NCBI RefSeq assembly: GCF_002284575.1
Contig: NZ_NPKJ01000013.1
Coordinates: 679-64,678 of the forward strand
DNA: 64,000 nucleotides
Reading direction: 5' to 3'
DNA from: Mesorhizobium temperatum
GTDB taxonomy: Bacteria > Pseudomonadota > Alphaproteobacteria > Rhizobiales > Rhizobiaceae
A program made the translations under genes and the position numbers. Numbering within the stretch: position 1 is the first letter of the stretch; each line of letters opens with the position of its first letter. Positions 1-8,558 of this stretch are shown here, one piece after another. The notes under the pieces are model-generated. The model ran no database searches, was not told the origin of the DNA, and was given only the letters and a program-made list of their open reading frames with translations.

Positions 1-109
1 CGAGCCCTCCCAAGAATCCACAACCCGGCAATTGGCAAGCCATTTCCCAACTACTCAAATGCGATTCCCCTGCCTCAAGGGGGGAGAAAGCGCGACGATG
101 GACCGTCGC

Positions 110-805
110 TTAATCCAGACCCGAAAAACTCTCTTCGTCGAGCACTTCGGTTCCGCCAAGCCGGAACGGTGCGAAGGACGCGCGGTGCAGCCGCGCCACC
201 GGTCCATGCATCTCGATCGCGGTGCGGTGGCGGACCGTGGCGTAGCCCATATGGAGTTCGAAACCGTAATGCGCGTGATGGCTGCCGCAGCCGCACATCA
301 TGCGGTCGCGCATCACCTTGGCGACGATCGAGGCGGCGGCGATCGACTGCGAGCGCTGGTCGCCCTTGATCAGCGCTCTGCCTTCGCATGGCAGTCCGGG
401 CGGCACGTCGCGCCCGTCGGCCAAGGCTAATTTCGGCTGCACTGACAAGCCGACCAATGCGCGGCGCATCGCCTCGAGGCTGGCCTTGAGAATATTGCTG
501 CCATCGATGCCTTCCGCGCTGACCGAAGCCATCGACACGCCAAGAGCGGAGCCGAGGATTTTCAGGAACAGCGCCTCGCGCTGCAGATGGCTGAGGCGCT
601 TGGAATCGTCGAGGCCGTCGGGAATGTTGGCGGGATCGAGCACCACCGCTGCCGCCACGACCGGCCCGGCGAGCGGGCCACGGCCTGCCTCGTCCATTCC
701 CGCCACCGGCCATAGGCCTTCGGCCATCGCCTTCGTCTCGAAGGAGAAATCGGGTCTCTCAACGATTTCGAAGAGAAGCGGAGAATCAGAGCGCGCGCGA
801 GCCAT
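110..805 (-). CDS. rnhB: Ribonuclease HII
   Basis: RNase HII cleaves the RNA strand of RNA-DNA hybrids and removes misincorporated ribonucleotides from DNA in the cytoplasm. The 231-residue product has the family signature [15 protein letters not shown] at about residues 36-50, with the catalytic Asp38-Glu39 pair. Further on is [15 protein letters not shown], the usual second active-site region. The length is typical of the family. I chose the ATG at 805 because the conserved region begins about 30 residues later. The frame is open further upstream, but that part (MSPGLQTV...) is Pro/Arg-rich and looks non-coding. The next gene upstream, the radical SAM gene, lies 155 bp away on the same strand. 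Confidence 0.95.
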   Translation of the reverse strand: MARARSDSPLLFEIVERPDFSFETKAMAEGLWPVAGMDEAGRGPLAGPVVAAAVVLDPANIPDGLDDSKRLSHLQREALFLKILGSALGVSMASVSAEGIDGSNILKASLEAMRRALVGLSVQPKLALADGRDVPPGLPCEGRALIKGDQRSQSIAAASIVAKVMRDRMMCGCGSHHAHYGFELHMGYATVRHRTAIEMHGPVARLHRASFAPFRLGGTEVLDEESFSGLD

Positions 806-960
806 GTTGCGGCGAGGTTCGCATCGGCTCCGATTCTCCGCAAGCCCCTCCGGGTCGGGTGAGGCACCGGACCCGGAGGGCACCGTCTGCAAGCCCGGGG
901 ACAAGGACAGGCCGGACGGGATTTTTCATGTGCCGCCGGCAGCGGCGGCACACGATGTCT

Positions 961-2166
961 TCACAGCAGCATCAGTTGCTCGGTTGCCTTGGCCGCGACG
1001 ACGAACTGATCGGTCCTGAGCGACCGCCGTTCGGCGTTGAGGCCAAGCCGTTTGGCGGCGATCTCGAAGCGCCGGCCGATCTGCCAGGCATAGGGGCCGG
1101 AGCCTTTCATGCGCTTGCCCCAATCCGAATCGTAATCCTTGCCGTCGCGCATCGAGCGGATCAGCGACATGACGTGACGGTAGCGGTCCGGATAATGGCG
1201 CAGCAGCCAATCCTTGAAGATCGGCGCGACCTCCAGCGGCAGGCGCAGCACGACATAACCGGCCTCGCGCGCTCCTGCCGCACGTGCCGAATCGAGGATG
1301 CGTTCCATCTCCTGATCGGTCAGACCGGGGATGATCGGAGCGACCATGACCGAGGCCGGAATGCCGGCGTCCGAAAGCTGCCTGATCGCCTCCAGCCGCT
1401 TGGTCGGCGTCGACGCGCGTGGCTCCATCGTTCTGGCCAGCATCCGGTCGAGCGTCGTCACCGACAGCGCCACCTTGGCCAGACCGCGTTCGGCCATGCG
1501 CGACAGAATGTCGATGTCGCGCGTCACCAGCGCGGATTTGGTGACGATGCCGACCGGATGGCCGCGCGCTTCCAGCACTTCGAGGATCTCGCGCATGATC
1601 CGGTACTGCTTCTCGATCGGCTGATAGGGATCGGTGTTGGTGCCGATGGCGATGGTGCGCGGCTGGTAGCCGTCCTTCGACAGTTCCTTGTCGAGTAGCC
1701 GCGCCGCATCCGGCTTGGCGAACAGCCTCGTTTCGAAATCCAGCCCCGGCGACAGGCCCATGAAGCTGTGCGTCGGCCGCGCGAAGCAATAGACGCAGCC
1801 ATGCTCGCAGCCGCGATAGGGGTTGATCGAACGGTCGAACGAAATGTCGGGCGATTCGTTACGGGTGATGATGGTGCGCGGCTTTTCGACCTGCACCTCG
1901 GTCTTGAAGGGCGGCAGCTCCTCCAGCGAGTTCCAGCCATCATCGAACACATGCCGGCTGACCGGTTCGAACCGACCGGAGGGGTTGATGCCGGCGGACC
2001 GGCCGCGATTGCGGTCTGGACGGATTCGGACGCCGCTCTGCTCGATCATTGCATTGGCCATCTCGGCCCTTCCAGCCCCGAAGGCGGCAATGTCGGCACG
2101 TACGATCTGTTCCATTTTTGCCCTCTCCCAGGGACTGTCGGCTGGCTGTCGAATCGCTCTGTTCAT
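961..2166 (-). CDS. PA0069-family radical SAM protein
   Basis: A 401-residue radical SAM protein of the PA0069/Rv2578c type, a group related in sequence to spore photoproduct lyase (SplB). The cluster-binding motif is C120-EHG-C124-VY-C127, the CxxxCxxC spacing expected for a [4Fe-4S]/SAM site. It is followed by FARPTHSFMG and a TIM-barrel core (AIGTNTDPYQPIEKQYR, GIVTKSALVTRDIDIL). The start ATG at 2166 follows AGGA with an 8-base spacer. The true reaction of this family is not established as far as I know. A LexA-type box lies 26-40 bp upstream of the start codon, suggesting DNA-damage control. The glycosyltransferase-like gene diverges from the same 100-bp intergenic region. Confidence 0.88.
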   Translation of the reverse strand: MNRAIRQPADSPWERAKMEQIVRADIAAFGAGRAEMANAMIEQSGVRIRPDRNRGRSAGINPSGRFEPVSRHVFDDGWNSLEELPPFKTEVQVEKPRTIITRNESPDISFDRSINPYRGCEHGCVYCFARPTHSFMGLSPGLDFETRLFAKPDAARLLDKELSKDGYQPRTIAIGTNTDPYQPIEKQYRIMREILEVLEARGHPVGIVTKSALVTRDIDILSRMAERGLAKVALSVTTLDRMLARTMEPRASTPTKRLEAIRQLSDAGIPASVMVAPIIPGLTDQEMERILDSARAAGAREAGYVVLRLPLEVAPIFKDWLLRHYPDRYRHVMSLIRSMRDGKDYDSDWGKRMKGSGPYAWQIGRRFEIAAKRLGLNAERRSLRTDQFVVAAKATEQLMLL

Positions 2167-2191
2167 GAAAATAATCCTATTTTATCTATCA

Positions 2192-2206
2192 GAACAAAGC
2201 AAGAAC
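2192..2206. promoter_or_regulatory. Candidate LexA (SOS) box, GAAC-N7-GAAC
   Basis: GAAC at 2192-2195 and GAAC at 2203-2206 are separated by exactly 7 bases (AAAGCAA). The direct repeat GTTC-N7-GTTC, read on either strand, is the known alphaproteobacterial LexA operator. It sits in an AT-rich intergenic region between the radical SAM gene (start 2166, leftward) and the glycosyltransferase-like gene (start 2267, rightward), so it could control either. The match is to the core only. An 8-base core match arises by chance at low frequency, so placement in a promoter region is the main support. Confidence 0.5.
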
Positions 2207-2266
2207 ATTTTTGCGATGCGACGCAAAAACTGGCACTGCGCCCCGCTTTCGGCTATTCGGCTAACG

Positions 2267-2773
2267 ATGCTTAGCGTTCTCATCCAGACCCTGAATGACG
2301 AAGAGAGACTTGCCCGCACGCTTGCCTCGCTGATCGGCGGCGCGGTCGAGGGCGTGGTGCGCGATGTCATCGTCTGCGACACCGGCTCGACCGACCAGAC
2401 GCACCGCGTTGCCGAACATGCCGGCTGCCTTTATGTGGCGAGCGGCGGTATTGCTGCCGGCATCAGGCAGGCCAAGGGCGACTGGCTGCTGCTGCTGGAG
2501 CCGGGGGCGCGGTTGGCGGAAGGCTGGATCGACGAGGTCGTCGCCCACACGGCCCGGCAAACCATGCCGGCGCGGTTTTCGCGGGCGCGCGGCAGTCGCG
2601 TGCCGTTCCTGTCGCGGGTGTTTTCGGGAAACCGGGCACTGGCCGAAGGGCTGGTGATCAGCAAGCGTCAGGCCGCGGCCTTATCGAAAAACGCCCGCAG
2701 CGCCGAAGCCATCGCCCGCGGCCTTGCGACCAAGAGGCTCGACGCCGAGATCTGGGTGGCGCCGGCGAAGTGA
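2267..2773 (+). CDS. Short family-2 glycosyltransferase-like protein
   Basis: A 168-residue protein with a GT-A fold start: MLSVLIQTLNDEERLARTL at the N-terminus, then VIVCDTGSTDQTHRVAEHAG, and GIRQAKGDWLLLLEPGARL where the DxD-type region of GT2 enzymes would fall. It is shorter than usual GT2 enzymes (about 230-300 residues), and the metal-binding DxD is not obvious, since LEPGAR replaces the typical LDADD. It may be a reduced or non-catalytic member. The ATG at 2267 is chosen because homology to the fold begins at that residue. The frame is open far upstream, but that part is antisense to the radical SAM gene. Substrate unknown. Confidence 0.75.
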   Translation: MLSVLIQTLNDEERLARTLASLIGGAVEGVVRDVIVCDTGSTDQTHRVAEHAGCLYVASGGIAAGIRQAKGDWLLLLEPGARLAEGWIDEVVAHTARQTMPARFSRARGSRVPFLSRVFSGNRALAEGLVISKRQAAALSKNARSAEAIARGLATKRLDAEIWVAPAK

Positions 2774-2784
2774 CGGTCGTCTCT

Positions 2785-2852
2785 CTCCCCATAGCGGGCG
2801 AGGGAACGTCGCGTCCTTCGCCAGCCCGAGAGGAAGGCGATATGGGGCCGGG
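2785..2852. repeat. Mosaic palindromic intergenic repeat
   Basis: The 80 bp between the glycosyltransferase-like stop and the convergent VapC stop hold a GC-rich imperfect palindrome. CTCTCCCCATAGCGGGCGAG at the left is mirrored near the right by CCCGAGAGG and GATATGGGGC. It resembles the intergenic mosaic elements common in rhizobia. It may also act as a bidirectional terminator, because it lies between two convergent genes. Confidence 0.4.
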
Positions 2853-2855
2853 GAT

Positions 2856-3269
2856 TCAGCCATTGCCGAGGAGCCCACCCATCTCGACGCCCTCGGCTAG
2901 TGCTGCTGCGACCAGCTTGCGTTCCAACGTGGCGAGCGGAAGCGTACGCTCGAGAGCCAGTGACAGGTACGCGGCATCGTAGGCGCTCAGCCCGTGGCTT
3001 GTAGCCAGCGCCAAAACAGATCCGTCACCGCCCGTTCCTGCATCCTCGAGCGGCAGGCGCCGCAACCGGCCCATTGCCGCGATCGCCTCGCCCGGAGCAA
3101 TGCGGTTGCGGCGTTCGGCCATCAGAACGATGCTGCGGGCCTCGTGCCAGAACAGGGACAGCACCGGGCATTGTGCTGTCAATGCGCCAATCAGTGCTTC
3201 GGCTGCCTCACTGTGCTCCTCCGGAAGGAGCCATGCGGCCGCAACGGACGCATCAAGGTCGAAGGCCAT
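2856..3269 (-). CDS. PIN-domain toxin (VapC family)
   Basis: A 137-residue PIN-domain protein, the usual length for VapC-type ribonuclease toxins. Acidic residues fall where the PIN active site needs them: Asp6 in MAFDLDAS, Glu43 in FWHEARS and Asp98 in LSAYDAAYLSLAL, with Glu116 in TLERKL. These toxins cleave tRNA or rRNA when the partner antitoxin is lost. Its ATG (3269-3267) overlaps a TGA in the C-terminal frame of the upstream antitoxin (TGATG), which is the typical vapBC arrangement. The toxin itself looks intact even though the antitoxin reading frame appears shifted. Confidence 0.85.
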   Translation of the reverse strand: MAFDLDASVAAAWLLPEEHSEAAEALIGALTAQCPVLSLFWHEARSIVLMAERRNRIAPGEAIAAMGRLRRLPLEDAGTGGDGSVLALATSHGLSAYDAAYLSLALERTLPLATLERKLVAAALAEGVEMGGLLGNG

Positions 3270-3510
3270 CAGTGGCGATGGCCTTCATGTTTCCAAGCCA
3301 GAATCTCCTCGGTCGTGACGGGCTTGGCCCTGGCCCGCGAGCGCGGACCTCTTCGATCAGGGCGCCCAGGTCGTTGTTCTTGGGGATTCGGCTCAGTTTC
3401 GCGATCGGATGGTTGCCGCGCAAAATGATGACCTCCTCGCCGGCTTCGACCTTGGCCAGCAGATTGGAGAGGTGTGTCTTGGCCTTTCCGACCTTGACGA
3501 TGATGGTCAT
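3253..3510 (-). pseudogene. Phd/YefM-type antitoxin, probably frameshifted
   Basis: The 85-residue frame starts like a prevent-host-death-family antitoxin (MTIIVKVGKAKTHLSNLLAK, then EAGEEVIILRGNHPIAKLSR). After about residue 58 it becomes Pro/Arg-rich (GPGPSPSRPRRF). The adjacent frame instead carries KPVTTEEILAWKHEGHRH, a typical C-terminus for this family. That frame stops at 3271-3269, exactly overlapping the VapC start. Two extra bases, or one lost base, near 3334-3336 would explain the switch. The N-terminal DNA-binding part is intact, while the toxin-neutralising tail is displaced. It could be a true mutation, a sequencing error, or a read-through giving the tail shown here. Confidence 0.72.
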
Positions 3511-3848
3511 GGTTCTCTCCTGAGGTCGCGCATGGACGCTGTCGTCGAGCGGCGTGTGGACAGCACGGCAATTGGGAATTTAGACGACCGTAGTGCGATT
3601 TTTCCGTGTTGATCAAGGCTTGGTCTTATCTCTATCGATAAGAGGATAATTGTCACCAGCGACATTGGTGCTGTGCCTTTATCCGGAGTGACTGAAGCAG
3701 GCGGCTGCATGCGATCGCTGTAATAGCCGAGCCTGATGGAATGCGCATTGGCGCGACACTCCTGGAAGGAATGCAGATGGAGGAATGCATATGCTTGTCG
3801 TCCTGCGGGAAACTCGCGATACTCGGCGACATTTCGGGGAGATCGCAG
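3511..3848. other. Intergenic region with stem-loop, no gene seen
   Basis: 338 bp between the divergent antitoxin and cyclase genes. It contains a perfect 7-bp inverted repeat TCTTATC (3624-3630) and GATAAGA (3637-3643) with a 6-base spacer, which could be an operator or a small hairpin. The frame of the cyclase gene is open back to 3741 but lacks signal-peptide character there. I see no convincing gene. Confidence 0.5.
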
Positions 3849-4784
3849 ATGAATGTATCCAAATTCGTTCGTATCGCCTTGCTCGGAGCCGCTTGGTCAG
3901 TGCCGGCGATCGCTTTGGCGCAGGAATCGTCCCTTTGGTCGGTTTATGAGAACACGCTCAAATCGGCCAAGTACATCGATCTGACCCACGCCTTCGAGCC
4001 GGTGCAGCCTGTATGGCCAGGCTTCGCCAATGCCAAGTTCAAACCGACTGTCGCCGGTCGGGATATCGAGGGCTACGTCAAGGCCGGCGAAGAGTTCACC
4101 TACGACAAGCATGGGTTCGTTGCGACCGCCTACGAGTTGACGACGGACCAATATGGCACGCAGCTCGACCCACCCTCCCATTGGAATCCACTTGGTGCAA
4201 CGATCAGCGACCTGCCGGCCACTTATGCCGTGCGGCCGCTCGTCGTGATCGACATCAGCGGCAAGGTGCAGACCGACGAAGGCTATCACCTCCAGGTCGC
4301 CGACATCGAAGAATGGGAAAAGGAGCACGGCCGCATACCGGAGGGTTCGGTCGTCTTCGTGCGTTCGGATTGGTACAAGAAATGGTCCGATGCCGCCCGC
4401 TTTAACCAGAAGCCGTTTCCAGGCGTCAGTTTGGACGCGCTGAAGTTCCTGCATCTGGAGCGGAAGATTCTGTTTCATGGTCATGAGCCGCTCGACACCG
4501 ACACCACGCCCAATCTCGAGGGCGAACATTGGCTACTTCACAACGACTTCACGCAGGCAGAAGGCGTTGCAAACCTCGACAAGGTGCCTGAGGCTGGGGC
4601 GTTGGTTACAATCGGCTTTGCCAAGCCGCTTGGCGGGTCAGGCGGATATGCGCGTTACATCGCTATTGCACCCGCCGATTGGACGGAGGGCGTTTCGGTC
4701 ACCGAAGCGCCTGGTGCGCCGCTTTCCCGGCAAAAGGCGCCGCTCAAGCGCGACGAGAACGGCGTCTTCCGTCCGACGCCCTGA
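3849..4784 (+). CDS. Secreted cyclase-family metal hydrolase (altered motif)
   Basis: A 311-residue member of the cyclase/kynurenine-formamidase-like family (metal-dependent amide or lactone hydrolases). The start ATG at 3849 follows GGGGAG and begins a clear signal peptide (MNVSKFVRIALLGAAW..., cleavage probably after ALAQ), so the protein is probably periplasmic. SAKYIDLTHAFEP is the family's N-terminal strand. The metal motif, normally HxGTHxDxPxH, here reads QYGTQLDPPSH at residues 101-111, so two metal-ligand histidines are Gln while Asp107 and His111 remain. The later part GEHWLLHNDFTQAEG and GSGGYARYIAIAP is family-like. Substrate unknown; it may use a different metal geometry. Confidence 0.8.
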   Translation: MNVSKFVRIALLGAAWSVPAIALAQESSLWSVYENTLKSAKYIDLTHAFEPVQPVWPGFANAKFKPTVAGRDIEGYVKAGEEFTYDKHGFVATAYELTTDQYGTQLDPPSHWNPLGATISDLPATYAVRPLVVIDISGKVQTDEGYHLQVADIEEWEKEHGRIPEGSVVFVRSDWYKKWSDAARFNQKPFPGVSLDALKFLHLERKILFHGHEPLDTDTTPNLEGEHWLLHNDFTQAEGVANLDKVPEAGALVTIGFAKPLGGSGGYARYIAIAPADWTEGVSVTEAPGAPLSRQKAPLKRDENGVFRPTP

Positions 4785-4978
4785 TCTCTGACGATATCAT
4801 CGGGGGCTGCAGGGCCGTGGCGCGTCCCATTCCACGCGATTTGTCGCGTAAGTCGGGACAAAACGTTCAGACGACCAGCCCCTCCGGCGCTCGCGAAAAC
4901 GTGACTGTCCCGACGATAGCCATCACAATTGCTGGCGCTATCGTGGCATGAGCGCCGATCCTGCCACGGGAGGCAGTC

Positions 4979-5806
4979 ATGCTCCGCCTATCTGCCGCCG
5001 TCCTGCTGACCCTGGCTTTCTGGCCGTTCGCCGCGTCGGCCCAGGAAGAGTCGCCGCCGTCGAGATGCGTTGCGATCGCCGAAGCGCTGCCGTCGGCCAC
5101 CTATGCCAGCTTCACAGCGCCAAAGGCGCAGACGCCTCCGCTGGCCGAGGCTTTCGTCGACGGCGACGTTACGATCACCTATGCCGGCCATTCGACCTAC
5201 ATCATCGAGACGCCTGCCGGCGTCAGGATCGCCACCGACTTTTCCGGCGTCTACGGCGCTGACCCGCTGCCGCGCGTGGTGACTATGAACAAGGCCCACC
5301 GCACCCATTATTCGGACCATCCGGATCCCGCCATCGAACATGTTCTGCGCGGCTGGAATCCCGAAGGCGGTCCGGCGCGGCACGCCCTTGTAGTGGACGA
5401 TGTCTACATCCGCAACGTGCCGACGGATATCCGCAATGGCGGCGATCTCGGCAAGGACGGCAATTCCATCTTCATCTTCGAAGTGGCGGGGCTCTGCATC
5501 GGCCATCTCGGCCATCTGCACCACCGGCTGGAGGACGCACATTACGGCGCCATCGGCCGGCTCGACATCCTTATGGTGCCTATCGACGGCGGCATGACGC
5601 TGTCGCTCGACCGGATGACCGAAATCACCGCGCGGCTCTATTCCTCGATGATCCTGCCGATGCATCGCCATGCGACTCCGATCAGCGAATTCACAGGTAG
5701 GATGGGCGACGATTTCGCAGTGGAATTCCTTTCCGGCCGGTCGCTGACGGTTTCGCTGAAGACCCTGCCCGACCGGCCGACGATCGTCATTCTCGACGGG
5801 GTTTGA
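4979..5806 (+). CDS. Secreted metallo-beta-lactamase-fold hydrolase
   Basis: A 275-residue protein with a signal peptide (MLRLSAAVLLTLAFWPFAASAQ) and a UlaG/L-ascorbate-lactonase-like MBL domain: TYAGHSTYIIETPAGVRIAT, then the metal-binding HRTHYSDHPDP, GHLGHLHH, VPIDGG and ILPMHRHATP. The first loop THYSDH is a variant of the usual HxHxDH. It is likely a periplasmic Zn-dependent hydrolase with unknown substrate. It follows the cyclase-family gene by 194 bp on the same strand. Both encode exported hydrolases, but co-transcription is uncertain. Confidence 0.82.
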   Translation: MLRLSAAVLLTLAFWPFAASAQEESPPSRCVAIAEALPSATYASFTAPKAQTPPLAEAFVDGDVTITYAGHSTYIIETPAGVRIATDFSGVYGADPLPRVVTMNKAHRTHYSDHPDPAIEHVLRGWNPEGGPARHALVVDDVYIRNVPTDIRNGGDLGKDGNSIFIFEVAGLCIGHLGHLHHRLEDAHYGAIGRLDILMVPIDGGMTLSLDRMTEITARLYSSMILPMHRHATPISEFTGRMGDDFAVEFLSGRSLTVSLKTLPDRPTIVILDGV

Positions 5807-6060
5807 TCGCTTCGTCGCGATGTTCTCCACCGTGCGCAACCTCTTCGTTCCACCTCGCTCGAAACACTCGCTGTCGCGAAATCAACGAGCCTTAATGCTC
5901 CGTCAAGCTTGCCGGAAAGTTTGCGACAACTCCTTCCATTGTGCATTGCACAAAATCTAGCCGGGGGTTACCATTCCTTTGTGCGGGCGGATGGGTTTGG
6001 GTAACGCCTGAGCGGTGAGCGGCCGACGCTTCGTCGACGCGCCCCTTATAGCTGAGGACC

Positions 6061-7038
6061 ATGATGACCCTTTCAAGTCCTGACCAATCCGGTGCTGCAA
6101 GCCTCGAGTCGATTGCCCGAAACGGCAGCCTGCTGCGCCGCATTGCGGTGCGGATTCCGACCTATCTGTCGGACCTTCGCGAGAATCCGGCATGGCTGCC
6201 GATGTTCATGCTGGCGCGCACCATGCCGGCACGGCGGTTGCATTGGCGTGGCGCAAAACCGGTTCGATCCGCACAAAGGGCCGAGGAGACGATGTTCGCC
6301 GGCGTCGATCGTGACGCGGTGGTCGGCGCGCTCCGCTCGGACGGCCTCTTTTCCGGGCTTGCCCTGCCGCAGTCGATCCACGAGGAGATCGCCAGCTTTG
6401 CGCAGCGCACGCCTTGCTTCGGCAATTTCGACCGTCGCCTGGAGTTCCTGCCGGCCGAGCATGCCGAGGCCGAGAAGCACTTCGGCCGTCCCTTGCTCAG
6501 CGGCCATTTTTTCGAGCGGGTTCTCGACTGCAACGCTGCGCTTACCGTACAGCGCGACCCGCTGCTTCTCAACATCGCAGCCCATTATCTCGGCAGCCAG
6601 GCGAAGCTGATCACCACGCGCGTCTGGTGGAGCTTTCCGACGAGCTCCGTCTCCGACGCCGAGAAGAACCTGGCGTCGCTTGGCAAATACCACTTCGATC
6701 TCGACGATTGGCGGATGCTGAAATTCTTCTTCTATCTCAATCCGGTCGATGCCGAGACCGGTCCGCATGTCTATGTTCGCGGCAGCCATAATCGCCGCAT
6801 CCTCAAGCATCAGATGACGCTTCTTGTCGGCCATCCCGCGGAAGAGGTTCTGAAGGTCTACGGCGCACAGAGCCCGATTACGCTGACCGGCGAGGCAGGT
6901 TTGGGCTTTGTCGAGGATCCGTTCGGCTTCCACATGGGCACCGTGCCGACGCGCAACCCGCGGCTGATGATGGAAGTCGGCTTCGGCGTTTCGCCGCCCT
7001 CGCGCCGGCGGTTCCACGGCGAGCCGGTTATTCGCTGA
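6061..7038 (+). CDS. PhyH-like Fe(II)/2-oxoglutarate oxygenase
   Basis: A 325-residue protein resembling phytanoyl-CoA dioxygenase-type enzymes. The central region KYHFDLDDWRMLKFFFYL contains the HxD iron motif. NPVDAETGPHVYVRGSHNRR follows, and the distal His and 2-oxoglutarate-binding Arg fit FGFHMGTVPTRNPRLMM. The N-terminal ~100 residues are not recognised. ATGs at 6061 and 6064 follow GAGGACC. The gene is monocistronic between a 254-bp upstream gap and the convergent moaB. The substrate cannot be deduced from the sequence. Confidence 0.75.
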   Translation: MMTLSSPDQSGAASLESIARNGSLLRRIAVRIPTYLSDLRENPAWLPMFMLARTMPARRLHWRGAKPVRSAQRAEETMFAGVDRDAVVGALRSDGLFSGLALPQSIHEEIASFAQRTPCFGNFDRRLEFLPAEHAEAEKHFGRPLLSGHFFERVLDCNAALTVQRDPLLLNIAAHYLGSQAKLITTRVWWSFPTSSVSDAEKNLASLGKYHFDLDDWRMLKFFFYLNPVDAETGPHVYVRGSHNRRILKHQMTLLVGHPAEEVLKVYGAQSPITLTGEAGLGFVEDPFGFHMGTVPTRNPRLMMEVGFGVSPPSRRRFHGEPVIR

Positions 7039-7086
7039 TTTTTGGCGCTGATTTTTTGGCCCGAAACAGCCTTTTGGGAACCTGGC

Positions 7087-7644
7087 CTAACTTGTCTTGT
7101 CGCCGCCGCGCCGAAGATGTTCGTCCAGGCGCGGCATGATCTCGACGAAGTTGCAGGGCATGTGCCGGTAGTCGAGCTGCGGCTTTAAAATGCCGTCCCA
7201 GGCGTCCTTGCAGGCGCCGGGCGAACCCGGTAGCACGAAGACGAAGGTCGCGTTGACGACGCCGCCGGTCGCCCGGCTCTGGATCGTCGAAGTGCCGATC
7301 TTGTCGTAGGAAATGCGGTGGAACACTTCGGAAAAGCCGTCCATGCGCTTTTCGAAGATCGGCTCCAGCGCCTCCGGCGTCACATCGCGGCCGGTAAAGC
7401 CGGTGCCGCCGGTGGTGATGACGACATCGATCGCGTCGTCCCTCGACCAGCCCAGAACCTTGTCGCGGATTTTTTCGCGGTCGTCGGTGACGATGTCGCG
7501 GGCGGCCAGGATATGGCCGGCCTCCACGATGCGGTTGGCCAGCGTCTTGCCGGATTTGTCGTCGGCGAGGCCGCGCGTATCGGAAACGGTCAGCACCGCG
7601 ATGCGCACGGGAATGAAGGAGCGGCTCTCGTCAATCCTGGCCAT
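7087..7644 (-). CDS. moaB: Molybdenum cofactor biosynthesis protein B
   Basis: A 185-residue MoaB/MogA-type protein that binds molybdopterin and helps adenylate it for molybdate insertion. Diagnostic segments are VRIAVLTVSDTRGLADDKSG near the N-terminus, TTGGTGFTGRDVTPEAL (the MPT/ATP-binding loop) and LPGSPGACKDAWDGI. The length matches the family. Its start overlaps the 3' end of ispE by 14 bp, so the two are translationally linked. Cofactor made here would serve molybdoenzymes such as the PaoABC enzyme encoded at 55.4-59.3 kb, although that link is only inference. Confidence 0.93.
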   Translation of the reverse strand: MARIDESRSFIPVRIAVLTVSDTRGLADDKSGKTLANRIVEAGHILAARDIVTDDREKIRDKVLGWSRDDAIDVVITTGGTGFTGRDVTPEALEPIFEKRMDGFSEVFHRISYDKIGTSTIQSRATGGVVNATFVFVLPGSPGACKDAWDGILKPQLDYRHMPCNFVEIMPRLDEHLRRGGDKTS

Positions 7645-8506
7645 GCGTGTCAGCCTCCGATGTCATGCTTCGCGTCGCGGCGACGAACCAGTCGGGATGG
7701 CGGCTGCGGATATCGACGGCCGCGCGCTTGGCGACATTGCCGGTCTCGAACAGCCCGAAGCAGGTTGCGCCGGAACCGGACATCCGGGCGAACCCCGCTC
7801 CGGCCTTGTTGAGCACCGACAGCGCCTTGCCGACGGCGGGTTGGATCGCCCGCGCCGCGGGCTCGAGATCGTTGCGGGTGCTCTCCAGCCAGTTGCGTAT
7901 ACTGTGGAAGTCGAGGCTGCGCGGCAGCGGCGGCAGTCCCTCGTTGTTGCGATCGGAAAGCGCATTGAACACGTCGGCCGTAGAGATGGCAGTGCCGGGA
8001 TTGACGAGAACCAGCCCGAGTGCGGGAAAGCCCGGCACGGCCGACAGTTCGTCGCCAACGCCGCGCGCGATCAATGGCTTTGCCATAAGGCACATGGGAA
8101 CGTCGGCGCCCAGCGAGAGGCCGATCCGCGCCAGGTCGGCGTCGTCGAGGTCCAGTCTCCATGTCTCAGCCAGCCCGCGCAGCACCGTTGCGGCGTCGCT
8201 CGACCCGCCGCCGACGCCCGACGCGACCGGCAGGTTCTTTTCGAGCCTGATGGCGACCGGCGGCATATGCCGCTGACCGGCCTGCTCTCGCAACGCGTTG
8301 CGCGCTTTCACGACCAGATTGCTGGCGTCGAGCGGGACCGCGGAGGCGTATCGGCCCGACACGGAAAACCCGTCGCTGTCGGCAATCTCGATCTCGACCC
8401 TGTCGCCGAAGCGCGTGAACACCGCCAGGCTCTCGATCATGTGATAGCCATCGGCGCGCCTGCCGGTGACGTGAAGCGCGAGATTTATCTTGGCATGCGC
8501 ATGCAA
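7631..8506 (-). CDS. ispE: 4-diphosphocytidyl-2-C-methyl-D-erythritol kinase
   Basis: IspE phosphorylates CDP-methylerythritol in the non-mevalonate isoprenoid pathway. The protein starts (M)HAHAKINLALHVTGRRADGY, and the GHMP-kinase ATP loop is LPVASGVGGGSSDAATVL. The C-terminal MSGSGATCFGLFE is also typical. No ATG or GTG was found in frame near the start. The TTG at 8506 gives 291 residues, but the frame is open further up (ISLATDTADSGITVRA), so the exact start is uncertain. It overlaps moaB downstream. A small membrane-protein gene lies upstream on the same strand, suggesting an operon. Confidence 0.93.
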   Translation of the reverse strand: MHAHAKINLALHVTGRRADGYHMIESLAVFTRFGDRVEIEIADSDGFSVSGRYASAVPLDASNLVVKARNALREQAGQRHMPPVAIRLEKNLPVASGVGGGSSDAATVLRGLAETWRLDLDDADLARIGLSLGADVPMCLMAKPLIARGVGDELSAVPGFPALGLVLVNPGTAISTADVFNALSDRNNEGLPPLPRSLDFHSIRNWLESTRNDLEPAARAIQPAVGKALSVLNKAGAGFARMSGSGATCFGLFETGNVAKRAAVDIRSRHPDWFVAATRSMTSEADTHGQD

Positions 8507-8558
8507 TGCCCGAACGGTGATGCCGGAATCCGCTGTGTCAGTTGCGAGAGAGATGATG

